Assembly: GCF_029623955.1 (NCBI RefSeq)
Contig: NZ_JARSBP010000003.1
Span: 930,001-994,000, forward strand
Direction: 5' to 3'
Length of the DNA: 64,000 nucleotides
Origin: Mycobacterium sp. 236(2023)
Lineage (GTDB): Bacteria > Actinomycetota > Actinomycetes > Mycobacteriales > Mycobacteriaceae
Shown: in pieces, positions 55,523 to 63,367 of the stretch
Layout of the letters: every line of letters begins with the position of its first letter
How positions within the stretch are numbered: position 1 is the first letter of the stretch
Position numbers and translations under genes: made by a program
Notes under the pieces: generated by a model
Databases searched by the model: none
What the model was told of the DNA's origin: nothing
What the model saw: the letters and a program-made list of their open reading frames with translations, nothing else

Positions 55523-56353
55523 TCATGACCCGAACTGCAGCACAGTGATGCTCGGGCGGGTCCGGTGCACGAGTCCCCGATCCAGCTGCGGCAATGCTGC
55601 CAGCTTGAACAGCCCACGGCCAGGCGGCATCATGACGTCCCGGGCGGACGTCACCCCGGGGATACGCCCGGCGAGTGCCAGCGCCTCGTCGGCCGTCAGC
55701 CCAAACGGCATCGGCGGCGCGGTGTAGCGGCCGGACAGCTTCATACCGCGCAATGTGCGCCGGCTGAACCAGGGCGGGATCGAATCGAACATCATCGCGC
55801 CGCCGGGGAAGCGCTGGGCGCACGCGCGGATCAACCCGAGCGCCTCGTCGGGCGGCAGGTACATCAGCAGCCCCTCGGCGGTGATGAACACACCGTCGGT
55901 CGAGTCCACCTGGTCCATCCAGCTGAGGTCGAGCGCCGACTGGGCCAACGAGGCGATGCGCTCGTCGCCGGGAAGGAGTTCGGCACGCAGCTTCATGACG
56001 GGAGGCAAGTCGATGGAGTACCAGTGAGAGTCGGTGACAACGCCGTCGCGGTCGAGGCGCCAGAAACTGGTCTGCAGCCCCTCGGCGAGTGCCACCACAG
56101 ATGCCTTCGGATGTTGCGCCAGGTAATCGCGGGTGGCGGCATCGAACGCCAGAGCGCGCAGACCATGCGGTTGGCCCGCCCGACCGAACCTGTCGTAGTC
56201 GTAGTCGATGGCGTCCAAGAGGGTGATCGCCCACGGGTCGCGGATCACCCCGTCGGAGCGTTTCGCCTCCTCGGCGCGATTGCGCAGAGTCCACAGCGTG
56301 GTGGCAGAGACGCCGTCCAGGACGTTGCCGTCGATCGAGGTGAATCGGCCCAC
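55523..56353 (-). CDS. SAM-dependent O-methyltransferase, LCM-type, copy 2
   Basis: 276 residues, aligned over its whole length with the neighbouring copy (VVALAEGLQTSFWRLD, YSIDLPPVMKLRAELLP, SALDLSWMDQVD, FITAEGLLMYLPP). The pair came from a local duplication and has since diverged strongly. GTG start with AAGGA upstream; a longer frame reaches into the divergent split-barrel gene. It lies 22 bases before copy 1 in the same orientation, so both are probably cotranscribed. Confidence 0.83.
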   Translation of the reverse strand: MGRFTSIDGNVLDGVSATTLWTLRNRAEEAKRSDGVIRDPWAITLLDAIDYDYDRFGRAGQPHGLRALAFDAATRDYLAQHPKASVVALAEGLQTSFWRLDRDGVVTDSHWYSIDLPPVMKLRAELLPGDERIASLAQSALDLSWMDQVDSTDGVFITAEGLLMYLPPDEALGLIRACAQRFPGGAMMFDSIPPWFSRRTLRGMKLSGRYTAPPMPFGLTADEALALAGRIPGVTSARDVMMPPGRGLFKLAALPQLDRGLVHRTRPSITVLQFGS

Positions 56354-56384
56354 TCCATCGATCCTTCCAGACCTGCGAAAGTCG

Positions 56385-56840
<456 letters not shown>

Positions 56841-56872
56841 GCGCGAAGCGCTCGAATTCGGCCCCGCGGGAC

Positions 56873-56878
56873 TACGCT
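56873..56878 (+). promoter_or_regulatory. Candidate -10 box (TACGCT), leaderless start
   Basis: TACGCT six bases before the ATG at 56885. Confidence 0.45.
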
Positions 56879-56884
56879 GCGGGC

Positions 56885-57070
56885 ATGGCATCGAATGAGT
56901 CCGCAGAGCCCGCCGAGGACGACAACAAGCGCAAGTTCCGCGAGGCTCTTGAGCGTAAGAATGCCAATGCGGCGAAAGGGTCCGCGCACAAGGATGGCGG
57001 ATCCAAGCAGTCGAAGGGCGCCCACGGCCCCGTCGAGAACCGCCGGGAGTTCCGCCGCAAGAGCGGCTAG
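56885..57070 (+). CDS. DUF5302-type small hydrophilic protein
   Basis: 61 residues, very hydrophilic, with acidic N terminus, a helical FREALERKNANAA and a basic end (VENRREFRRKSG). This matches the small actinobacterial DUF5302 family, of unknown function and likely disordered. A -10 box six bases upstream supports an independent leaderless transcript. Ends one base before the convergent flavin reductase-GntR gene. Confidence 0.7.
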   Translation: MASNESAEPAEDDNKRKFREALERKNANAAKGSAHKDGGSKQSKGAHGPVENRREFRRKSG

Positions 57071-57071
57071 G

Positions 57072-58220
57072 TCAGACCTGCCCGCCGGTCAGCGTCAGCA
57101 GTTGTCGGGTGCGGGCCTTGGCCATGTCGCAGTATTCGCGCGCCGCCGCGCGGGCGCCCGGCGCGTCGTTGCGCTCGAGTGCTTCTAGCAGGTCCCGTTG
57201 CACCCGCAGGAACGCCGCCGACGATTGCGCGGTGTTGCCGAAGCTGCGCGCCATCACGTTCTTGATGCTCAGCGAGCTGAACGACGCTATGAGCAATGGG
57301 TTGGCCGACAGCGCCACGATTGACTCGTGGAAGGCGTAGTTGGCGTCCAGATACGCGTGGAAATCCTCGAAATGGTCGTCGACGAGATGCTGGGACATGG
57401 TGTCGAGGTGCCTGCGGGACACCGCCAGCAGCGCGGGATCGGCACGACCGATCACGCAGTCTATGACTCCCAACTCGATCATCAGACGGGCTTCAAAGGT
57501 GGCGTCCGATGTCCGCACGTCGAACGGGGCGATGACGTAGCCGCGCTCCGGGTCTCTGCGCACCAGCCCGTCGGCGGCCAGCCTGGTAAGCGCATAGAAC
57601 GCCCTGGACCGGTCGCCGTCGAGGTTGTCGGCCATCTCGTCGACCGAGATGACCTGGCCTGCGGCGAAGACCCGGCTGAGCACCATGTCGCGGGCTTTCT
57701 CATAGGCCCGGTCGTTGCGTTCGAACTCGAAGCGGCCGAACCCGCCGCGGAAGTACGTCAGTGGTGCCCCATCGCGCGCGATAGCGGAGATCACGTGGCC
57801 AAGAAACACGGAATGCGTTCCGCCGACGACTTGTTCGGTGACTTCGCACTCCAGCGACGCGATCGCATCGGACAGCATCGGGACCCCTGCGGTGCCTCTT
57901 TCGACCCGGACTCCGGCGAATTTGTCCTGGCGTGGTGACGCGAACTGGTAGGCGAGGTCGCCGTGGGCCTGACCGAGCACGTTGACGGTGTAGCGCCCGC
58001 TGCGCTCGATCGCGGTCGCGGTGGGCACGGCATTGTTGACGCAGGCCAGCATCATCGGCGGGTCCATCGACAGCGAGGTCACCGAACTCGCGGTCATCCC
58101 GTGGTCGCGCTCGTCGACCCGCGTCGTCACGATCGTCACGCCGCTGGCCAGATGCCCGACGACGTGACGGAACTCCTCCACGTCGACCGCTTCGGCCGCC
58201 GTCACGAAATCCTGCGTCAT
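57072..58220 (-). CDS. Fusion of flavin reductase and GntR/FCD regulator
   Basis: 382 residues in two parts. Residues 12-165 are an HpaC/RutF-type flavin reductase (VGHLASGVTIVTTR, MTASSVTSLSMDPPMMLACV, FLGHVISA), which reduces FMN or FAD with NAD(P)H. Residues about 172-235 form a winged helix-turn-helix (SVDEMADNLDGDRSRAFYAL, ADGLVRRDPERGYV) and 240-375 an FCD effector domain (ANYAFHESIVALSANPLLIA). One protein therefore may sense substrate or flavin redox state and regulate the monooxygenase cluster while supplying reduced flavin. Divergent from the Gfo/Idh gene, with 126 bases between. Confidence 0.88.
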   Translation of the reverse strand: MTQDFVTAAEAVDVEEFRHVVGHLASGVTIVTTRVDERDHGMTASSVTSLSMDPPMMLACVNNAVPTATAIERSGRYTVNVLGQAHGDLAYQFASPRQDKFAGVRVERGTAGVPMLSDAIASLECEVTEQVVGGTHSVFLGHVISAIARDGAPLTYFRGGFGRFEFERNDRAYEKARDMVLSRVFAAGQVISVDEMADNLDGDRSRAFYALTRLAADGLVRRDPERGYVIAPFDVRTSDATFEARLMIELGVIDCVIGRADPALLAVSRRHLDTMSQHLVDDHFEDFHAYLDANYAFHESIVALSANPLLIASFSSLSIKNVMARSFGNTAQSSAAFLRVQRDLLEALERNDAPGARAAAREYCDMAKARTRQLLTLTGGQV

Positions 58221-58346
58221 GCCTTGCTCCCATCTGGGTTGTCTGCCAATTCAACGTCGATGGCCCGCCACAATCACTCACGGAATGCGGCAGGTATGCC
58301 TGCGAAGTTCACGTCGGCAGACAATGCGCGGTGTTGCCGGCTCCCC

Positions 58347-59360
58347 TTGACTGATGACGTGGTCGAGAATGCGGTCAGAGCAGCGGTCGTCGGGCTCGGA
58401 TGGTGGGGACGCAAGATGGTTGCCGACCTCGCCGACAGCGAGGTCGTCGACGTCGTCGTCGGTGTCGATGTCGATGCGGATGCGCGAAAAGCAGTGCGGC
58501 CCTGGCTCACCGAGGTGAGGTCGGACTTCGGTGACGTCCTGGCGGACGAGTCGGTCGAGGCGGTGATCTTGTGCAGTCCGCACAAGTTCCACACCGACCA
58601 GATCATCGCGGCCGCAGCCCACGGTAAGCACGTGTTCTGCGAGAAGCCGCTGAGTGTGTCGGGAGCCGACGCCGTGCGGGCCGTCGATGCAGTGACCGCG
58701 GCGGGTGTGCAGCTCGGCATCGGGCACGAGCGCCGTTTCGAACCCGCCGTCGTCGCGCTGCGGCGCAGTGTCGCCGAGGGCGACCTCGGCGCACCGCTGG
58801 TCTTCGAAGGCAACTTCAGCCAGGACAAGTTCCTCGACCTGGCGCCCGACAACTGGCGTCTCTCGGCCGTCGACGCGCCGGTCGGCCCGTTATCGGCGAC
58901 CGGAATCCATCTGGTGGACTTGGCAATCGGAATTTTCGGCACGCCCACGCAGGTGTGGGCCCGGCTGTCCACGCAGGCGACGGCGTTCGCCAACGGCGAC
59001 ACCCTCGCCATCACCCTCGCCTTCGAGAAGGGGCAGACCGCGCTCATCACCGCGATCTTGACGACTCCGTTTGTCGGCCGGGTGACGCTGCTCGGCTCGG
59101 AGGGTTGGATGGAGATCCGCGACCGCAACCACCCCGAGGATCCGCAGGGGTGGGATGTGGTGCAGCAACGCCGCGGCCAGAGCCCGAAATCGGAGTTCTA
59201 CCCTCCGCACTCGTCGGTCCGAGAGAACATCGAGACCTTCGCCAGAGCTGCCCGGCGTGAGATCGAATACCCAGTGCCCTACGAGGAGATGGTCGGGAAT
59301 GCCCGCACATTCGAGGCGATCACGCGGTCGGCGATGAGCGGCCGTGTCGAGGACGTCTGA
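58347..59360 (+). CDS. Gfo/Idh/MocA-family NAD(P)-dependent oxidoreductase
   Basis: 337 residues from the chosen TTG. The Rossmann motif VVGLGWWGRKM, then CSPHKFHTDQI, the family signature CEKPLS (with the catalytic-type Lys) and GHERRFEPAV are clear. It oxidises or reduces a sugar, inositol or carboxylated substrate. Start is uncertain: ATG 58296 and GTG 58359 are in the same frame and none has a good ribosome site. It is probably regulated with the divergent flavin reductase-regulator fusion. Confidence 0.83.
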   Translation: MTDDVVENAVRAAVVGLGWWGRKMVADLADSEVVDVVVGVDVDADARKAVRPWLTEVRSDFGDVLADESVEAVILCSPHKFHTDQIIAAAAHGKHVFCEKPLSVSGADAVRAVDAVTAAGVQLGIGHERRFEPAVVALRRSVAEGDLGAPLVFEGNFSQDKFLDLAPDNWRLSAVDAPVGPLSATGIHLVDLAIGIFGTPTQVWARLSTQATAFANGDTLAITLAFEKGQTALITAILTTPFVGRVTLLGSEGWMEIRDRNHPEDPQGWDVVQQRRGQSPKSEFYPPHSSVRENIETFARAARREIEYPVPYEEMVGNARTFEAITRSAMSGRVEDV

Positions 59361-59436
59361 AGTCGACCGGCCATCAGGGGCCGTGCGCGGACTAGGATCG
59401 ACGGCAGTCCACTCGACCAGCTCAAGGTGAACAACG

Positions 59437-60741
59437 ATGTCCATGGCTGTAGAGCAAAGTCAGGAGGGGTCGGCGCCCGAGGTGCCGATGCCAGAGCCGT
59501 TGCGTCTGTGGCGCGACGACCGCCCGCTACCGGACTGGTTGCGTGCGGTGGCGAACGAATTCGACGTCGACCGCCTTGTCGAGGGCATCATCGGCAGGTG
59601 CGTGGCGATCGCCTTCCCGAACCACGCTCAGGACGAGGAATTCCGTGAGCATCTGACGGCCAGCACCCGCGCCAACGCGCGGTGCCTGCGGTCGGTGATC
59701 GCCGGCGAGATCGCGCTCGAGGACGTCTACCTCGAACAGGTGCTGTCGTTTGCGAAAGTGCAGGCGCAGCTGCGTATTCCGCAGAAGTCGATGCAACGGT
59801 CCTACCGCATCAGCTTCTTCACGATGTGGGAGGCGTGGGATGCCTATCTGCGCGACCTCATCGTCGCGCGGGACATCGGCCGCGACGACGCGACGCTGGC
59901 CCACCAGCTGCTCACCCAGACGGTGCTCGGATATCAGGATTTCGTGGCCTCCCAGGTCGCCGAGACCTACACGCGAGATTACGAGGCGCTCAACAGGTCT
60001 CGTGCACACATGCGCCGCAGCCTGGTCAGGGACATCCTGCGAGGCGAAGGGGACGCGCTGTCGGGATCCGACGCCGCGATCCTGACCTACGACCTGACCG
60101 GCCGGCACATCGCCGTGCTGTTGCCGACAGTCGCGGAAGGGGCGGCCGCGCAGCTGGCGGTCGGCATGCGTGCGGCCGTGAGCTGTCAGTCCTCGCTCGT
60201 CTACCCGATGACGCTCAGCTCGACAGTCGTGTGGCTGGGACGGATCGGGGAGTGGAAGCGTTCTGCACTTGAGGCGCTCGATGGCGTGCTGGTCGAAGCG
60301 AGTGTCCCCGCCTCGATCTCCGAAGCCCACGTCGGCGTCGAGGGTTTCCGTGCGACGCTGACGGAGGCGCTGGACGCCGAACGGATCCGCGCTGCCTGGG
60401 ATCGGCCTGGGTCGCCGTCGGTTGTGCACCACCACGACGTCGGCCTGGAGATCCTGCTGATGCGAGATCCCCGGCAGGCCCGCCTGTTCGTGGAGCGCGA
60501 GCTGGGCCCGCTGGCGCTCGACAGCGTCGAGGCGGCCCGGCTGCGGGAGACGTTGGAGGCATCGTTCCGGTTCGGATCGCACGTCGCGGCCGCCGAACAC
60601 CTGCAACTGCACGAGCACACAGTGCGAAACCGGCTGCACAAAGCTGAAGAGCTGCTTGGGCATTCGATGAGCGAACGCCGCACTGAACTTCAGGTCGCGG
60701 CGCGGCTCATGAGGCTGTTGCCCGTCGTCACCGAGGATTGA
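59437..60741 (+). CDS. PucR/CdaR-type transcriptional regulator
   Basis: 434 residues. The N-terminal half is a helical sensory region, the middle a GGDEF-like degenerate domain, and the C terminus the PucR helix-turn-helix (LRETLEASFRFGSHVAAAEH, then LQLHEHTVRNRLHKAEELLG). PucR-type proteins activate catabolic genes when a substrate binds. It ends overlapping the convergent hydrolase gene by 14 bases and is the likely activator of the hydrolase-CMD-monooxygenase operon. Two ATGs six bases apart are possible starts. Confidence 0.85.
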   Translation: MSMAVEQSQEGSAPEVPMPEPLRLWRDDRPLPDWLRAVANEFDVDRLVEGIIGRCVAIAFPNHAQDEEFREHLTASTRANARCLRSVIAGEIALEDVYLEQVLSFAKVQAQLRIPQKSMQRSYRISFFTMWEAWDAYLRDLIVARDIGRDDATLAHQLLTQTVLGYQDFVASQVAETYTRDYEALNRSRAHMRRSLVRDILRGEGDALSGSDAAILTYDLTGRHIAVLLPTVAEGAAAQLAVGMRAAVSCQSSLVYPMTLSSTVVWLGRIGEWKRSALEALDGVLVEASVPASISEAHVGVEGFRATLTEALDAERIRAAWDRPGSPSVVHHHDVGLEILLMRDPRQARLFVERELGPLALDSVEAARLRETLEASFRFGSHVAAAEHLQLHEHTVRNRLHKAEELLGHSMSERRTELQVAARLMRLLPVVTED

Positions 60742-61456
60742 GCGCGGTCGACCTCAGCACCGCGGCGAATTGTTCGGGTGCTTCGACCACGCAGGCGTGC
60801 TTGCCCGGGATCAGATGCACCGGTGCGCCGGTCACCTCGCCGAACCACGTGGCCGCGGCGAGGAACGGCGGCGCATCGTCGGTTCCGCACACCGCGATCG
60901 CCGGGACGTCCAGAGTGGGGATCTGATCGCTGAGATCTGTTGTCGCCAACAGGTCGCATGATCGTGCGTAACCCTCGGGGTCGGTGGCCGCGAACGTCGC
61001 GCGGGCCTGCTCGACCCTGGCGTCGCCTGACGCCGCCAACTCCGGGGTGAACCACATCGCGACCATCGGATCGACGAGAGTCTCGAGTGCGCCCTCGCGG
61101 GCCGTGCGAGCCCGATCCCGCCACATCGACTGCATGGCTTCCGGGTAGACGGCAACGGCATCGACGAATGCCAGCGACGCGACGAGCTCCCGGTGTTTCG
61201 ACACGATCTCGATCGCCACCAGCCCACCCAGCGACATGCCGGCCAGATGGACCGGCTCTCCGACCTGTTTGATCTGCTGCACAACACATTCCGTGTAGGC
61301 GGTGATGTCGGCACCGAGCGGCGGAGGCGATGCCTGCCCGTGTCCCGGCAGGTCCAGCGCCACCGACGGTCCGTCGAGTTCGGCGCGCACCGGATCCCAG
61401 AAGTGTCTGTCTGCGCCGAGGGGGTGAAGAAACACATAGGGAGTGCTGGTGCTCAT
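60728..61456 (-). CDS. Alpha/beta hydrolase of the catabolic operon
   Basis: 242 residues. HPLGADRHFW near the N terminus forms the oxyanion region, GMSLGG carries the nucleophilic Ser, the acid is probably the Asp in GTDDAPP, and the base is His in PGKHACVVEAP. It resembles 3-oxoadipate enol-lactonase/RutD-type hydrolases. Coupled to the CMD gene (ATGA). It likely opens a lactone, ester or carbamate formed by the monooxygenase. Confidence 0.83.
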   Translation of the reverse strand: MSTSTPYVFLHPLGADRHFWDPVRAELDGPSVALDLPGHGQASPPPLGADITAYTECVVQQIKQVGEPVHLAGMSLGGLVAIEIVSKHRELVASLAFVDAVAVYPEAMQSMWRDRARTAREGALETLVDPMVAMWFTPELAASGDARVEQARATFAATDPEGYARSCDLLATTDLSDQIPTLDVPAIAVCGTDDAPPFLAAATWFGEVTGAPVHLIPGKHACVVEAPEQFAAVLRSTALNPR

Positions 61457-62001
61457 GGCAGCCTTTCGTACTCGGCGGGTACCGCGGTCTGGGCGGTGTT
61501 CATCGTGATCGCGAGGGTGGTGTAGTAGCCCACGGTGACAAGGACTTCCACGAGTGCCTCCTCGCCGAGAACGGCGAGTACGCTCTGGTACGTGGCGTTG
61601 TCGACACGGTGATAGCGCACGAGCTCGTCGACAAAGCGCCACACGGCCACCTCGGCGGCAGGGCCGCAGGGTCCGGAGCGGTGGGCGATCGCGTCGATGA
61701 CATCGTCGTCCAGGCCCGCGGCGCGGGCGATCCCGACATGGTGACCCCATTCGTATTCCTGGTCCCAGTCCCGGGCCACCAGCAAGATCACCATCTCGCG
61801 CAACGCGGGCGGCGTCACGGACCGGTAGCGCAGGTACTCGCCGACGAGCTGCAGCCGAGTCATCAACTCCGGTGCCCGCAGCAGCGGTACGAACGGCCCG
61901 ATCAGCGCTCCCCGCGGCCCCGCCGTGATCTGATCGACGGCCTCCTGTTGGGCCGGCGTCAGCGTGGCGGGCAGCGGAAGGCGTTCGGCCTCCGAGGTCA
62001 T
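61453..62001 (-). CDS. Carboxymuconolactone decarboxylase-family protein
   Basis: 182 residues, all helical. The core REMVILLVARDWDQEYEWGHHVGIARAAGL matches the CMD pattern (residues about 69-98, with Glu and His but no CxxC pair), so it belongs to the decarboxylase-like rather than the AhpD peroxidase branch. In the middle of a three-gene coupled operon (ATGA on both sides). A decarboxylation or isomerisation step between oxygenation and hydrolysis is inferred. Confidence 0.82.
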   Translation of the reverse strand: MTSEAERLPLPATLTPAQQEAVDQITAGPRGALIGPFVPLLRAPELMTRLQLVGEYLRYRSVTPPALREMVILLVARDWDQEYEWGHHVGIARAAGLDDDVIDAIAHRSGPCGPAAEVAVWRFVDELVRYHRVDNATYQSVLAVLGEEALVEVLVTVGYYTTLAITMNTAQTAVPAEYERLP

Positions 62002-63086
62002 CCCGCTGAGACCATGGGCATGACCTTCTCGGCCATCAGCTCCATCGACCGTCGCGCGAGATCCGGGTCCACCCAGTCCAGGCCGGCATAGACGAGCTCA
62101 CCGAAGTCGCCTGTCTGCGAGCGGAACTCAAGGATTTGCTCCGCCACCGATTCCGGGGTTCCGGTGATCACCAGCTGGTCGAGGACACTGTCGAGCGTCA
62201 CCTCGTCGTCCGGCTGATCGCGGCGTGACTTGAACAGCTCGAGGCGCCCGATCTTGCGCATCTTGAACAACATCTTCGAGTAGTAGTAGCGGTAGGGGCT
62301 GTTCGCGTCGTCACCGCCATAGGCCGTGGCCGTCGCCTCATCGTCGGCCACGAACACCGTCCTGGCGACCCGCCAGTCCGAGACGTCAGCAGTCTCGCCG
62401 ACCGATTCCTTGCCCTGCAGGTAGTTCGGCCAGTGCGTGGCAACCCATTGCGGCAGAAGAAAATTCGCCGACAGTGGGTGAAAGTTCCTGGCCCCCATCG
62501 CGATGACACCCTTCGAGAACGGGGCGACGACCGTCCCCACGATCTCCGGGCGCGGCTGCTGCAGGGGTTTGGGCAGCATGCCGACCCCCATCTCGTCGTC
62601 GTAGGTCTTCTCGGTCGTCACCGGCCACCGGCCACCGGGTTTGACGAGCGCGTACGGCGGCTCGCTCTCCCAGATCGCGGTGATGATGTCGATCGACTCG
62701 GCGAACATCTCGTTGCGGTCCTGGTCGAGGATGCCCAGCACCTCGGCATCCGAGGGCAGCGCGCCCGGGCTTACCCCGAGGATGAAGCGGCCGTCCGAGA
62801 GGTGGTCGAACATCGCGGAGTTCGCCGCCACCAGAACAGGATGCTGCTGGGACAGGTTGGTGGTGCCGGTGCCGAGGCGGATCTGTTCGGTGTCGGTGAT
62901 CAGCGTGGCCAGGAAAACGAGGCTGTTGGTGATGTTCTCGTGCCGGTCGGTGAGGTGCTCGCCGATGAATGCATCGTGGAAGCCCAGTCTGTCGGCGAGG
63001 ATCACCGCCTCCCGATCTTCGCGCAGGGTTTCAGACCAGCTGCGGCCCGCGGGATGGAGCGGCATCGAGAAGTAGCCGAGTCGCAT
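61998..63086 (-). CDS. LLM-class flavin-dependent monooxygenase
   Basis: 362 residues, bacterial luciferase-like TIM barrel. RLGYFSMPLHPAGRSW at the start, then GFHDAFIGEHLTDRHEN, IRLGTGTTNLSQQHPVLVA and FILGVSPGALPSDAEVLG are family blocks close to limonene monooxygenase-type enzymes. It needs FMNH2 from a separate reductase, which the fusion protein at 57072 could supply. GGAGGAATTC directly precedes the ATG. First gene of the coupled operon with CMD and hydrolase. Confidence 0.88.
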   Translation of the reverse strand: MRLGYFSMPLHPAGRSWSETLREDREAVILADRLGFHDAFIGEHLTDRHENITNSLVFLATLITDTEQIRLGTGTTNLSQQHPVLVAANSAMFDHLSDGRFILGVSPGALPSDAEVLGILDQDRNEMFAESIDIITAIWESEPPYALVKPGGRWPVTTEKTYDDEMGVGMLPKPLQQPRPEIVGTVVAPFSKGVIAMGARNFHPLSANFLLPQWVATHWPNYLQGKESVGETADVSDWRVARTVFVADDEATATAYGGDDANSPYRYYYSKMLFKMRKIGRLELFKSRRDQPDDEVTLDSVLDQLVITGTPESVAEQILEFRSQTGDFGELVYAGLDWVDPDLARRSMELMAEKVMPMVSAG

Positions 63087-63367
63087 GAATTCCTCCAGAT
63101 CGCGACGGATAGGTGAGTCCAGTAGACGGCCGGCACCCACCCCAGATCAGTGGCGTGCGACGCGATATCCCGGCTGCCGGGATCACGCGATACGTCAGCC
63201 CGCATGGGCACTGGATGACGACGTCACAGGCCGCGACAACGAGTTGACGAGAAATTCACGTGCGACGACATAGGCCCTGCCGCGGGGTGGCACTGTACTG
63301 AGTGGCACATGTCACAGTTGGCATCTGCCAAAGACGGCGGATGTGCACGACAGCAGGAGGAGCGCCA
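63087..63367. promoter_or_regulatory. Divergent promoter region of monooxygenase operon and ABC importer
   Basis: 281 bases without a gene. ATCCCGG-CTG-CCGGGAT (63167-63183) is a perfect inverted repeat, flanked on both sides by CGCGAT-like sequence, and is a good operator candidate for the PucR or GntR regulator. TTGACG at 63244 could be a -35 for the importer gene, but no convincing -10 matches it. Confidence 0.45.

Noticed and set aside
61998..63086. Bacterial luciferase partner for the LuxC/LuxE-like pair
   Set aside because: The LLM protein looks closer to limonene monooxygenase-type enzymes than to LuxA/LuxB and is in its own coupled operon 29 kb away.
57072..63086. A complete Rut (pyrimidine) pathway
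   Set aside because: RutA-, RutD- and RutF-like families occur, but RutB, RutC and RutG are missing and the extra CMD and Gfo/Idh proteins do not belong to Rut.
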